Assembly (NCBI RefSeq): GCF_905171765.1
Contig: NC_053390.1
Coordinates: 164,836,166-164,900,165, forward strand
DNA from: Bufo bufo
Lineage: Eukaryota > Chordata > Amphibia > Anura > Bufonidae
Direction of reading: 5' to 3'
DNA length: 64,000 nt
Of this stretch, positions 1-12,612 are shown in pieces. A model generated the notes under the pieces. The model did no database searches, was not told the origin of the DNA, and saw only the letters and a list, made by a program, of their open reading frames with translations. The position numbers and the translations under genes were made by a program. How positions within the stretch are numbered: position 1 is the first letter of the stretch; the number at the start of each line of letters is the position of its first letter.

Positions 1-78
1 GGTATACAAGAGTGTCAACACATTGCTGACACTCTGGTATAAACGGCTGACATCTGTGCTGTGATGTCAGCCGTTTAA
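1..78. repeat. Two adjacent short palindromes at window edge
   Basis: Two hairpins lie side by side. The first has arms GAGTGTCA (10-17) and TGACACTC (27-34) and extends outward to about 1-41. The second has arms starting AAACGGCTGACAT at 41 and ending at 76. They precede the TTAA at 75-78 that bounds the next element, so they probably belong to a different repeat that continues to the left of the window. Confidence 0.6.
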
Positions 79-2596
79 CCCTTTCCATACCGCGGTCCGT
101 ACGGACCGCTGTATGGAAAAGGTTAACAGTAAGAGGGGGCTCCCTCCCTCTCCGATCGGGGGGCTGCTGTGCCTTTGCAGCCCCCAGACAGGATGGGGTC
201 ACAGAGGGAGGAAGCCCCCCTCCTTCCCCTTCCCTGTCTGCTCAGTTGTGGCCACAACTGAGCAGACGGGGAAGGTTCCCATGCTTTCTCAGGCATCCTG
301 CTGTCCATGGTGCTGAACAGATCTGTGCTAAAGGTATAGATCTGTTCAGACAAAGTGTAAGTAAAATACAGTGTACTGTATATATAGTGTACTGTACTGT
401 ATTATACAGACATCAGACCCACTGGATCTTCAAGAACCAAGTGGGTCTGGGTCAAAAAAAAGTAAAAAAAAAAAAGGTGAAAAAAGTAAAGATAAAAAAA
501 AAACATTTATCACTGAATAAAAAAATAAAAATACACTACACATATTAGGTATCGCCGCGTCCATAACGACCTGATCTATAAATCGGTCATGTTACTTTCC
601 CCGCACGGTGAACGCCATAAAAATAAAAACTATGAGGAAATTGAAATTTTGCCCACCTTACTTCCCAAAAAAGGTAATAAAAGTGATCAAAAAAGTCGCA
701 TGTACGCCAAAATAGTACCAATCAAACCGTCATCTCATCCCGCAAAAATCATACCCTACCCAAGATAATCGCCCAAAAACTGAAAAAACTATGGCTCTTA
801 GACTATGGAAACACTAAAACATGATTTTTTTTGTTTCAAAAATGAAATCATTGTGTAAAACTTACATAAATAAAAAAAAAGTATACATATTAGGTATCTC
901 CGCGTCCGTATCAACCGGCTCTATAAAAATATCACATGACCTAACCCCTCAGGTGAACACCGTAAAAAAAAAAAAAAAAAAAAACGGTGTAAAAAATGCA
1001 ATTTTTTGTCATCTTACGTCACAAAAAGTGTAATAGCAAGCGATCAAAAAGTCATATGCACCCCAAAATAGTGCGAATCAAACAGTCATCTCATCCCACA
1101 AAAAATGAGACCCTACCTAAGATAATCGCCCAAAAACTAACCTGTCAGATGAATGTTGTAAATAAAATTTAAAAAAACGGTGCCAAAAAAGCTATTTCTT
1201 GTTACCTTGCCTCACAAAAAGTGTAATATAGAGCAAACAAAAATCATATGTACCCTAAACTAGTACCAACAAAACTTCCACCCTATCCCGTAGTTTCTAA
1301 AATGGGGTCACTTTTTGGGAGTTTCTACTCTAGGGGTGCATCAGGGGGGCTTCAAATGGGACATGGTGTCCAAAAAAACTGTGTAGCACAATCTGCCTTC
1401 CAAAAAACGTATGGCATTCCTTTCCTTCTGCGCCCTGCCATGTGCCCGTACAGCAGTTTACGACCACATATGGGGTGTTTCTGTAAACTACATAATCAGG
1501 GCCATAAATAATGAGTTTTGTTTGTCTGTTAACCCTTGCTTTGTAACTGGAAAAAAATATTAAAATGGAAAATCTGCCAAAAAAGTGAAATTTTGAAATT
1601 GGATCTCTATTTTCCATTAAATCTTGTGCAACACCTAAAGGGTTAACAAAGTTTGTAAAATCAGTTTTGAATACCTTGAGGGGTGTAGTTTCTTAGATGG
1701 GGTCACTTTTATGAAGTTTCTACTCTAGGGTTGCATTAGGGGGGCTTCAAATGGGACATGGTGTCAAAAAAAACAGTCCAGCAAAATCTGCCTTCCAAAA
1801 ACCATACGGCGCACCTTTCCCTCTACGCCCTACTGTGTGCCAGTACAGTAGTTTACGGCCACATATGAGGTGTTTCTGCAAACTACAGAATCGGGGCAAT
1901 AAATATAGCTTTTTGTTTGGCTGTTAACCCTTGCTTTGTTACTGGAAAAAATGGATTAAAATGGAAAATTTGCCAAAAAATTGAAATTCTCAAATTTCAT
2001 CTCCATTTGCCAATAACTCTTGTGCAACACCTAAAGGGTTAACAAAGTTTTTAAAATCAGTTTTGAATACCTTGAGGGGTGTAGTTTCTAGAATGGGGTC
2101 ATTTTTGGGTGGTTTCTATTATGTAAGCTTCACAAAGTGACTTCAGACCTGAACTGGTCCCTAAAAAGTGGGTTTTTGAAAATTTCGGAAAAATTTTAAG
2201 ATTTGCTTCTAAACTTCTAAGCCTTGTAACATACCCCAAAAATAAAATATCATTCCCAAATTGATCCAAACATGAAGTAAACATATGGGGAATGTAAAGT
2301 AATAACTATTTTTGGAGGTATTACTATGTATTATAGAAGTAGAGAAATTGAAACTTGGAAATTTGCAATTTAAAACATTTTTGGGGTAAATTTGGCATTT
2401 TTTTATAAATAAAAATGATTTTTTTTTACTTCATTTTACCAGTGTCATGAAGTACAATATGTGACGAAAAAACAATCTCAGAATGGCCTGGATAAGTCAA
2501 AGCGTTTTAAAGTTATCAGCACTTAAAGTGACACTGGTCAGATTTGCAAAAAATGGCCAAGTCCTTAAGGTGAAATAGGGCTGAGTCCTTAAGGGC
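79..2596 (-). mobile_element. TTAA-flanked non-coding element, copy 1
   Basis: The element is bounded by TTAA at 75-78 and 2597-2600, with weak terminal similarity (CCCTTTCC against GCCCTTAAGG on the other strand). Its left end is a hairpin of about 50 bp (75-126) whose arms include GCGGTCC and GGACCGC. Further palindromes follow to about 330. Inside are roughly 345-bp units (about 540-1240) and roughly 390-bp units (about 1250-2120). The order is the reverse of the copy at 6523-9740. No transposase frame exists; the short ORFs are fortuitous. TTAA duplications are typical of piggyBac and Kolobok elements, so one of those probably mobilises it, but I cannot say which. Confidence 0.6.
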
Positions 2597-2600
2597 TTAA

Positions 2601-3359
2601 CAGTTAATTTACTAATCCCAGATTTAAAAAATAAAATTTCCTGCTGCATTATGGAGAGCTGTCTACAGATCAGACAGTATCCAAACCTCCAAAGAGTGGA
2701 ACCTGAAATAAAAGCACAATTCCTGCACAGAACCAGGTCTGCCATTTTAAATAGGGGAAAGATTTTAAACAAATAAATCTTACTTTTTAGATTGTATCCA
2801 CCTCCAGATTACCTCCTGAGTGTCTCCTGAATATCTCCAATGCATATAAAAGCAGCACTTTGAAAATGCAGCAAGCTATAATTAGGCAAGCTAATACTAT
2901 GTGGCTATATATACACACACTCCCACAAAAGCTCCTCCCCAACAACACATTTAACACCTTAATCACCTATGCTCATTTGCAATCAGACAATAGTGAGAAC
3001 CTAACAAATTCTTTACCTGTTTGGAAGCAGTGTCTGAGTATCCACCAGAAACCCAGCTGAAGTTCTGCTACTGTGGAAAAGCTCTAAGTTAGTCTCCTGA
3101 ATATCTCCAATGCACTTAGAAAAGCAGCACTTTGAAAATGCAGCAAGCTATGTTCAAGATCAGATGTATTTGGTGTGTACGTGGTTGCGCCAAAAAATGA
3201 CCTGTTCTTAGAGGTAAATTATCTTCTAATTTGCCAATGTTTTTCTCACCACAGGTGTTTTTCTATGTGAATGTAACCTCATGTCTGCCGCTGCCTTACT
3301 AGTTCAGGTGGGCAGTTCCAGCGCTCTTGCAACAGGCAAGGAACAAGTGTCCTGTGTGT
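2601..3359. other. Intergenic, with a 60-bp direct duplication
   Basis: No gene is seen. A stretch of about 60 bp containing AAAGCAGCACTTTGAAAATG occurs at about 2821-2881 and again at about 3092-3151, some 271 bp apart. TATAAAAG sits in the first copy. The pair could be part of an LTR promoter or a decayed repeat, but I cannot assign it. Confidence 0.4.
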
Positions 3360-3890
3360 CTTTTAGGGATATTGTTTATTGATCCTCACCTCATTCTGCA
3401 GTGCTGCAAGGATTAAACCCTCATTTGGTTCTGTGTGCTGCTGCAAGGCTATTTCCAATGTGCTAATCAGCTTCTGCTACATATACCCTGCTGTTTGTCT
3501 TATTCTCTACCTGAGCAATTGATTTACTAGATTGCTAGATCCTGCCAAGGTGTTATAATCTGTTTGTCTGCCTGTGTACAGATTTCTGCCTGATTCCTGG
3601 ATTCTGACCCTTTGCCACCTGACCCATGCCTGATCTCCGCACTGATCTGCTGCTGTCTTCTCTGACCTCTGGATTCTTTCTTAGATTCATATGAACTCTG
3701 CCTGCTCCAACCTTGGCCTGTTACTGATTACAAGTTTTTCCTGATCCTACGGTGCTTTTCAGCAGTGTCAACCACACTGGGTCTACTACAGGAGGTAACG
3801 GCCTGGTGGCTCCCCTGCAGTAAAGTCCAGATTCCTGCATAGGGGTTAAAGGGTAAATACTAGGGGACTGCCAGAATAAAGCCCTTAGTA
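3360..3890 (+). mobile_element. LTR-retrotransposon fragment (gypsy-like LTR end)
   Basis: The stretch is rich in CTGCCTG/CTGACC runs, followed by GGAGGTAACGGCCTGGTGGC and AAAGTCCAGATTCCTGCATA. I recognise this composition from amphibian LTR retrotransposon ends. No reverse transcriptase or gag frame adjoins it. The boundaries are approximate and the family is recalled from memory. Confidence 0.35.
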
Positions 3891-6115
3891 TTAGCCCAAA
3901 GTCAAACCAGATGATGTCTGTTAATTCTGCTCTGTTTTTACACTGTACCGTGATTAGTAGCAGCCTGACATTATTTGAATTTAATCCAATATTCCACATC
4001 AGGAATCCTGCTGCAGCAGTAAAAGCCGAGGACTTAAATACAGTAATTACAGCATAATTTTCTCTGCCTGGTGGCAGCTGCATGTGCCATTTCAAGATAA
4101 GCTTGTCAGAAGAAATGTAACTTCACAAATAATTTCCTTGCAGTAAGCATTACATTTAAATGAATTACACAACAAATTTTTGGCGTTTTAAAAAACACTA
4201 TTTGAAGTCTTGGAACGAACAAGTCATATAACCCTGTCAGTGACTGTACATTGCTATTAGACAAGTGATGACAATTACAATGATAATTATGTTAATTTAA
4301 TTTATCGCTAGCTGATCAGCAGGAATTCGACACTCTCACCGATCAACAGTTTCACAGATCAACTGTTTGGGTGTAGCACCATTGCTGGAATTCAGCGCTG
4401 GAACTACACAACTCTGTCAACCTTGTAGTGGAGGAAGCTTATTACTACAGTGCTGCTCCCATTGAAGTCAGTTGGGGTGTGTTCAGTGTCCCACTATGTG
4501 CTATATGTGGTGTGACACAGTGAAGGGTATGGTCTGGGAAAACAGGTATTTTCCTTCCAGCGTGTGCTGCTGGGCTGATGTGCAGCCAGGTGAGGTCAAA
4601 TACCGGACTAGATTTTAATTGCCGGTCCGGGTTTTTAGCAGCACCTGGCCATTTCTTAAATAGGTAGCTGGGCTCAGCAGCAGTATCTGTGTTAGGATCT
4701 GAGGCTTGGTGCCAGGTTGGAGGGCTGAGACCCATGGACTGAGGATACAGGCCCCCAAAAGCCTGTTGTGGACTGCTGGAGGCAGAACTGACATCAAGGG
4801 GACTTGTCTTATATGAACTTTCCAATTTGTGTGAAGTAACACCAAGATGTACTTTCCATTGTGTGTGAAGTAAACACTAAGACTGCAAAGTAACACATTG
4901 TTTTGTGCATTTGCCTCAAGTCTGAATAAACACTGAAGTTTTGCAGTAAGAACTTGTCTTTTGCCTCTGTACTGCGTCCGCTTACCCTATCTACCAGAGC
5001 GAAACCCCACAGTGGGCACTTTAAACTTTTGCTGCTGTCATATTTAATGTATTGTATTTTCCTAATACCAGGCTGGTATTGTCATTGCATTTATTCGCCC
5101 CTAGGTGGTACTGGAGCCACATAATATATATAGCCAGGGGTGTGAAGTAGTTGTAATGAGAGAGGAGAAGGAAGTGTATGAAGGAGAAAAGCAGGCTCAG
5201 TCCAAAATGTAGCTGCCTTTTTTTCCTGTAGGTCCTGATCAAGCCTGGAGAGGACAAACCAAGAGTTTACTGCAGCCCAGCACAAGACAGTAAGTCTTAG
5301 TATGAATATAAAGCAAGTCTAGTGAAGTTTAGAGCTGAGTCTAGCCAAGGGACTTCACCAGCACAAGTTACCAGGAGAAACATAAAGGTACCTGGACACA
5401 ACTGGATAATTAGTGTTCAGAATTGTCCTTTTCCACTAAACGCCTTCTGGGACATAGTGGACCTGAATATTCCAGGAGAGCATCCTGCATCAAATAATGT
5501 AGTGGAGATTTTGCCTGCCACGAGGAAGAACGCCCTTATTGCATTGCTCAATATAAAAGTAAGGAAACCATTATATTCAGTACCTAAGTGCTAGAGATTC
5601 GACTTAAAGTAGAACTATCTAAGTAGAGAACTTTTCTCTTGCCTGTAAAGTAACAGCATTAAGAGAACTCCTCAACTGACATTTGCCAGACCTGTTATAA
5701 GGATCCCAGCTAAATTAACATCTAGACTATTGCCTTTGATATATAAATGAACTGTACCAACTGTACCTCATCCTTTCTACTACCCTCAACATTTGCACCT
5801 TACGGTGCTGGCGTCATAAACACAGGGACCCAGCCACCAAAGCACCCTAAACACCTACACCATCAAGGGCACCTCAACTTCCATCTGGCTGGTGTTCCCT
5901 GCAATAGAGAGTGTCCCGGAGGATTTAGTGCTGTCCTTCCCTCCACTGCACTGCCGACCTAGAGAGGCTCTGCTAACCGTGAGTAAATGAACTACTACCC
6001 CCATCGGCCCACCGTAACTCACGTGTTGCCCCTGTGGCCCGGTCGTCGCATGTGGGTTGTCCGACCCCGGCAATCAGCTAGTGATGGCCTATCCTGAAGA
6101 TAGAACATCACTTAA
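3891..6115. other. Intergenic, decayed repeat sequence, no gene
   Basis: ORFs of up to 126 codons occur but show no recognisable domain. An AATAAA signal near 4924, followed by a T/G-rich stretch and a pyrimidine-rich segment, resembles the R-U5 part of a retroelement LTR. About 5740-6000 looks like a transcribed repeat but cannot be assigned. Confidence 0.35.
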
Positions 6116-6504
6116 GGTCCCTTTAGACGGGACAATTTAGCAGGCAAGCATTCCTTTTTGGCAATCACCTGCTCGTTAGTGGAGGAGACCACTGCTATTA
6201 CATACAGTGATATCCTCCACAGTATGGGAAAGAGTGATCGCTCATGCCATCACTCGTCCCCATACTGAATCATTGTTTTCTGGCAGCAGAGCGTATTTAG
6301 ACAGCACGATCTGCTGCCAGCAAAAAACGGTTTATGTGCCTACACAATCGATCCAATTACCTGAGGAACAAGCATTTTACTTGTTCATCAGGCAATCGGC
6401 GGAACCTTTACACCGCCAGATAATCGCTAACTAGCGTTCCTATGAACACTCATTAGCGATTATCTGGCAGATTCTGGGCCCATGTAAAGAGACCTTTAGT
6501 AAAG
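6116..6504. mobile_element. MITE with serial hairpins
   Basis: The ends are imperfect inverted repeats (AGGTCCCTTTAGACGGGAC on the left, GGGCCCATGTAAAGAGACCT on the right). Between them lie consecutive independent palindromes, for example around 6178-6220, 6280-6325, 6356-6400 and 6416-6470. There is no coding capacity. It belongs to the hairpin-ladder class seen repeatedly in this window. Confidence 0.55.
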
Positions 6505-6522
6505 GCTAGACAACAGCTTTAA

Positions 6523-9500
6523 CCACTTAGGGACCCGACTCATTTTCCCCTTAAGGACCAGGCCATTTTTTGCAAATCTGACCAGTGTCAATTTATGTGG
6601 TGATAACTTTAAAACGCTTTGACTTATCCAGGCCATTCTGAGATAGTTTTATCGTCACATATTGTACTTCATGACACTCATAAAATGGAGTCACAAAAAT
6701 TCATTTTTATTTATAAAAAAATACAAAATTTACCCCAAATTTTGAAAAATTAGCAAATTTTTAAGTTTCAATTTCTCTACTTCTATAATACATAGTAATA
6801 CCTCCAAAAATTGTTATTACTTTACATTCCCCATATGTCTACTTCATGTTTGGATCATTTTGGGAATGACATTTTATTTTTGGGGGATGTTACAAGGCTT
6901 AGAAGTTTAGAAGCAAATCTTCAGGTCTGAAGTCACTTTGTGAGGCTTACATAATAGAAACCACCCAAAAATGACCCCATTCTAGAAACTACACCCCTCA
7001 AGGTATTCAAAACTGATTTTACAAACTTTTTTAACCCTTTAGGTGTTCCACAAGAATTAATGGAAAATTAATGGAAACTTTTTTAACCCTTTAGGTGTTC
7101 CACAAGAATTAATGGAAAATAGAGATCCAATTTCAAAATTTCACTTTTTTGGCAGATTTTCCATTTTAATAATTTTTTTCCAGTTACAAAGCAAGGGTTA
7201 ACAGCCCAACAAAACTCAATATTTATGGCCCTGATTCTGTAGTTTACAGAAACACCCCATATGTGGTCGTAAACTGCTGTTCGGGCACACGGCAGGGCAC
7301 AGAAGGAAAGGAATGCCATACGGTTTTTGGAAGGCAGATTTTGATGGATTGTTTTTTTGACACCATGTCCCATTTGAAGCCCCTCCTGATGCACCCCTAG
7401 AGTAGAAACTCCAAAAAAGTGACACCATTTTAGAAACTACACCCCTCAAGGTATTCAAAACTGATTTTACAAACGTCGTTAACCCTTTAGGTGTTCCACA
7501 AGAATTAATGGAAAATAGAGATACAATTTCAAAATTTCACATTTTTGGCAGATTTTCCATTTTAATAAAAGAAATTCCAGTTACAAAGCAAGGGTTAACA
7601 GCCAAACAAAACTCAATATTTATGGCCCTGATTCTGTACTTTACAGAAACACCCCATATGTGGTCATAAACTGCTGTACGGGCACACGGCAGGGCACAGA
7701 ATGAAAGGAACGCCATACGGTTTTTGGAAGGCAGATTTTGCTGGACTGGTTTTTTGACACCATGTCCCATTTGAAGCCCCCCTGTTGCACCCCTAGAGTA
7801 GAAACTCCAAAAAAGTGACCCCATTTTAGAAACTACGGGACAGGGTGGCAGTTTTGTTGGTACTAGTTTAGGGTACATATGATTTTTGGTTGCTCTATAT
7901 TACACTTCTTGTGAGGCAAGGTAACAAGAAATAGCTGTTTTGGCACTGTTTTTATTTTTTACAACATTCATCTGACAGGTTAGATCATGTGGTATTTTTA
8001 TAGAGCAGGTTGTCACGGACGCAGGGATACCTAATATGTATACTATTTTTTTATTTATGTAAGTTTTACACAATGATTTCATTTTTGAAACAAAAAAATC
8101 ATGATTTAGTGTCTCCATAGTCTGAGAGCCATAGTTTTTCCAGTTTTTGGGCGATAATCTTGGGTAGGGTATGATTTTTGGGGGATGAGATGACGGTTTG
8201 ATTGGCACTATTTTGGGGTGCGTATGACTTTTTGATCGCTTGCAATTACACTTTTTGTGATGTAAGGTGACCAAAAATTGTTTTTTTTACACCGTTTTTT
8301 TTTTTACAGTGTTCACATGAGGGGTTAGGTCATGTGATATTTTTATAGAGCAGGTTATTACGGAAGCGGCGATACCTAATATGTATACTTTTTAAAATTT
8401 ATTTAAGTTTTACACAAAAAGCTTTTTAAAAAAAAAAAAATTATGTTTTAGTGTCTTCATATTCTGAGCCATAGTTTTTTTTTATTTTTTGGGCGATTGT
8501 CTTAGGTAGAGGCTCATTTTTTGCGGGATGAGGTGACGGTTAGATTGGTACTATTTTGGTGGAGATACGCCTTTTTGATCGCTTGCTGTGGTACTTTTAG
8601 TGATGTAAGGTGACAAAAAATGGTTTATTTAGCACAGTTTTTATTTTTTATTTTTTACTGTGTTCATCTGAGGAGTTAGGTCATGTGATATGTTTATAGA
8701 GACGTCGATATGGACGCGGCGATACCTAATATGTATACTTTTTTTATTTATTTCACTTTAACACAATAATAGCATATTTGACACAAAAAAATTATGTTTT
8801 AGTGTCTCATGTTCTGAGAGCTATATTTCTATATTTTTCGAGCGATTTTCTTATGTAGGGGCTCATTTTTTGCAGGATGAGGTGTTGGTTTTATTGGTAT
8901 CATTTTGTGGGACATACGCCTTTTTGATCGCTTGGTGTTGCACTTTTTGTGATGTAAGGTGACAAAAATGGCTTTTTTTGACACAGTTTTTATTTTTTAT
9001 TTTTTTATGGTATTTAATGGACGAGGTGTATCATGTGATATATTTATAGAGCCGTTCGTTACGGATGCGGCGATACCTAATATGTTTGTTTCTTTTTTTT
9101 TTTTTTTTTTTATTATAAAATCAGGGGAGAAGGAGGGTTTTTTTTACCAATTTTTTTTACTTTATTTGGGGGAAATTACGTTTTTTGCTTTTTTTTTTAC
9201 TTAAAACCTTATATTTTTGGGGGGGAAACTTTATTTTTCAACATTTTTTTAACTGAATTTTTTGTCCCACTTTGGGACTTCCACTTTTAGGGATCTAATC
9301 CCCTTTACAATGCATTCCAATACTTCTGTATTGAAATGCATTGGCTGTATGAGTAATACAGTTTGTATTACTCATACAGATTCCTGCCTGTGAGATCCAG
9401 GGGGCTGGATCTCACAGGGTCGTCACAGGAAGGAAGCGCCAATGCCTAAGGAAGGCATTGCGCTGCCTTCCATGCCATTGGGTCCCCATTACAGCGGCAC

Positions 9501-9740
9501 GGGGACCCTATGGCACCGCCGACCGCCCGCCTCAACCACCCCTAAAAGCTGCAAACCGCAGGTCTGAATTGACTTGGGGTTTGTGGTGATCGCCGATACG
9601 GTTGGGTCACGGGATTTTCCCCCCCCCCGCGCAATGATTTGAGCAGGCACCTTGTTCCGATCACCGGTACGTCATGTGTCCTTAAGTACCAGGACATCAT
9701 GACGTCATACCGGAGAAGGGGGGAGTGCAGTTTAGATATA
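6523..9740 (+). mobile_element. TTAA-flanked non-coding element, copy 2
   Basis: It begins after TTAA at 6519-6522 with CCACTTAGGGACC. It repeats the internal sequence of copy 1 in opposite orientation. Units of about 390 bp share AGGTGTTCCACAAGAATTAA (7093 and 7489). Units of about 345-350 bp share CTAATATG after a GATAC box (8025, 8369, 8720, 9070). A palindrome ladder follows at about 9296-9520. A 51-bp tandem duplication is present at about 7036-7130. The right boundary is unclear. No protein is encoded. Confidence 0.6.
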
Positions 9741-9782
9741 ATGATTAACACTAGGTATACAGTACATACTGAGCGGCGGGCC

Positions 9783-10240
9783 ACTTAGGGATCTGTGGAT
9801 GGGATAATGATGGGGGGGGGGGGTCTGTGGATGGCATTCTGATGGGGGGATTTGTGGATGGGACTGTTATGGGTGAATCTGTGGATGAGACATATAGCAG
9901 TGTCATCCACAGATCCACTACCCCATAACAGTGCCATCCAGAGATCCCCCCCATCATAATGCCATCCACAGATCCCCCCCACCATCATAATCCCATCCAC
10001 AGATCCCCCCCACCATCATAATGCCATCCACAGATCCCCCCACCATCATAATGCCATCCACAGATCCCCCCCACCATCATAATGCCATCCACAGATCCCC
10101 CCCACCATCATAATGCCATCCACAGACCCCCACCCATCATAATGCCATCCACAGCTCCCCCATAACAGTGCCATCCACAAATCCCCCACCCCATAACAGT
10201 GCATCATCCACAGATCCCCCATAATAGTGTCATGCACAGA
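9783..10240. repeat. Minisatellite that switches orientation
   Basis: Units of roughly 27-31 bp carry CCATCCACAGATCCCCCC. From 9783 to about 9897 the unit reads as its complement (TCTGTGGATGG); from about 9898 to 10240 it reads directly. The array is therefore a head-to-head palindrome. Homopolymer C/G runs vary between units. Translated ORFs here are repetitive and not genes. Confidence 0.8.
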
Positions 10241-11185
10241 CCGCCATTAGTTCAAACACACCAAAAGCACACCTTTTGGTTAAAAAATTTTTTTTTCTTA
10301 TTTTCCTCCTCAAAAACTTAGGTGCGTCTTATAGGGTGAAAAATACGGGTATGTCCCCAACAGGTTAATGAGGTTAGATAAAGATTATTTTTTTTGCATA
10401 CATTATATATGGAGAGCTCACCAGAATAGAGCACGGCCTGCTACAACCATCTAGCCGTGACAATGTGTAATTCAACCAATGGCTGGCTCTCAAGTAATTA
10501 ATATAACATTTTTTCCCTATACATTTCATATGCAAATAGAATATATACAGAAAAATTCTAAAAAATATAAAAGATACAATTCATATAGAAAAAACACATT
10601 AAAATGTAAAAAAAAAATATTGTGATATATTAGGATTTATAATTCATTATAGTCACAGTCCCTCTTACAGTTCCAATTGCGAAGCTCACGCAAACTTTGG
10701 AACTTAAACTCAATTCACATGCTGCGGTTAAGTATCTTTCTATATTTTATGTTCGTATGTGGCGTGCTACTAATACAGTTCCAGGTTAGTATTGAAAGTT
10801 CGATCTCCTTACATTTCCATGGTACGCTTGTCTGTTAGTACTGGTATGGGGCGTACTAATTATATAGTTCAACAGGGTATATTGTGCGATCGCAATTCTT
10901 ACCGGTACCTTGGTATGCCTGCCTTATCACACGGTCTGCTACTGCCAATGTATAATTTGATACATACGTGGCTTTGTCCGTATATACTGCTTGATTTCCC
11001 CTCTATTGCTCTGGGATCGCTAAGACTTGCAGTCCGTCCCTGCGCTTGTGCGGGCACTTTGGTTAGCGCATGCCTCGGGACGCCAGATTCTGCTGCTTAT
11101 CTAATTCGCAAGGTACATATGCTTCTTCTGGCAGGCAATGAAGATCTGTCTTTCAAATACCGCAGCTTACTTCTTGTGCGTTATT
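10241..11185 (-). repeat. Repeat region, possible Penelope-like terminal repeat
   Basis: The motif GTGCGTCTTATAGGGTG near 10322 belongs to a repeat I have seen widely in vertebrates. From about 10640 the sequence leads into the hammerhead-like motif at 11186-11228 (read on the minus strand), with a moderately GC-rich stretch between them. The 138-codon ORF at 10792-11208 has no domain I know. The Penelope link is inferred only from the ribozyme motif. Confidence 0.35.
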
Positions 11186-11228
11186 ATCAGACGCGCTTTG
11201 AAACTTAAACAGTTTCTTCCTCAGTGGT
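11186..11228 (-). ncRNA. Degenerate small hammerhead-ribozyme-like motif
   Basis: On the minus strand the order is CCA, CTGAGGA (the CUGANGA core), one extra A, stem II GAAAC/GTTTC with a 7-nt loop, AAA where GAA plus A15.1 is expected, then GCGCGT. The G12 position reads A and the A15.1 position reads G, so this copy is probably inactive. Its stem II differs in sequence from the copy at 46065-46108 yet stays paired, which supports a real RNA structure. Confidence 0.5.
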
Positions 11229-11495
11229 AAAGCTATAATGTGGGATGAGGGACAAATTGCTCTTTATATAGAGCTGATGTCATTACTAAAACTTGGACCG
11301 GACTATGGGTTACCGCTTGTTTCATATACACATGTTGCGATATACCCGCTCTCTCTGTATCACCATATTTATACTTTGTTATCAGATCTTATATAATGTT
11401 TATAACATAAAATAATAATAAAATAAAACAATAAATAAACATCATGTTATAATGTAGAAACAAATATAGACAATATAGTATCATAATATAATGAT
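11229..11495. other. Repeat tail next to the hAT insertion
   Basis: The sequence is AT-rich and ends in many AATAAA-like strings. There is no gene. It continues the repeat that holds the ribozyme motif and is cut by the hAT insertion. The 8 bp at 11488-11495 (ATAATGAT) form the left target-site duplication of that element. Confidence 0.45.
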
Positions 11496-11737
11496 TAGAG
11501 TTGAGCAAACACCTGGATGTTCAGGTTCGAGAAATTCGGCCGATCTGAACTCGACTTGAACTTTGCCCCAAACCCGAACCCCATTGAAGTCACTAAAAAG
11601 GCTGTAAAATAGCCCAGGAAAGGGCTAGAGGGCTGCAAAAGGCAGCAAAATGTAAGTAAATCCCCTGCAAACAAATGTGGATAGGGAAACTAATAAAAAT
11701 AAAAATAAAATAAATAAAAATTAACCAATATCAATTG

Positions 11738-12494
11738 GAGAGAGGTCCCATAGCAGAGAATCAGGGTTCATGTCACCCACCACTGGAACAGGCCACTGTC
11801 AGATATTTAGGCCCGGGCACCCAGACAGATGAGAGAGGTCCCATAGCAGAGAATCAGGCTTCATGTCACACACCACTGTAACAGGCCACTGTCAGATATT
11901 TAGGCCCCGACACCCAGACAGAGGAGAGAGGTCCCATTGCAGAGAATCAGGCTTTATGTCACCCACCACTGGAACAGGCCACTGTCAGATATTTAGGCCC
12001 CGGCACCCAGACAGAGGAGAGAGGTCCCATAGCAGAGAATCAGGCTTCATGTCACCCACCACTGTAGCCACCACTGTAACAGGCCACTGTCAGATATTTA
12101 GGCCCTGGCACCCAGACAGAGGAGAGAGGTCCCATAGCAGAGAATCAGGCTTCATGTCACCCACCACTGTAACAGGCCACTGTCAGATATTTAGGCCCCG
12201 GCACCCAGACAGAGGAGAGAGGTCCCATTGCAGAGAATCAGGCTTCATGTCACCCACCACTGGAACAGGCCACTGTCAGATATTTAGGCCCCGGCACCCA
12301 GACAGAGGAGAGAGGTCCCATAGCAGAGAATCAGGCTGCATGTCACCCACCACTGGAACAGGCCACTCTCAGATATTTAGGCCCCGGCACCCAGACAGAG
12401 GAGAGAGGTCCCATAGCAGAGAATCAGGCTTCATGTCACGCACCACTGGAACAGGCCACTGTCAGATATTTAGGCCCCGGCACCCAGACGGAGG
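11738..12494. repeat. 93-bp minisatellite inside the hAT element
   Basis: Eight units start at GAGAGAGGTC at 11738, 11831, 11924, 12017, 12122, 12215, 12308 and 12401. Spacing is 93 bp throughout except one 105-bp unit with a 12-bp internal duplication. Because 93 is divisible by 3, the plus strand stays open for 222 codons as a 31-residue repeat. The array lies in the 3' subterminal part of the transposon on the strand opposite the transposase, so coding use is unlikely. Confidence 0.9.
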
Positions 12495-12612
12495 AGAGGT
12501 TCATTCAACTTTGGGTTGCCCCGCAATATAATGGTAAAATTAAAAAAAGAGGATTGAATGAAGTGCCCTGGAGTACAAGAATATATTGTTAAGGGGATGT
12601 AGTTATAAATGT

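Noticed and set aside
11863..12531. 222-codon plus-strand ORF with a 31-residue repeat
   Set aside because: It is a direct consequence of the 93-bp minisatellite period and lies inside a transposon opposite the transposase; no signal for expression is seen.
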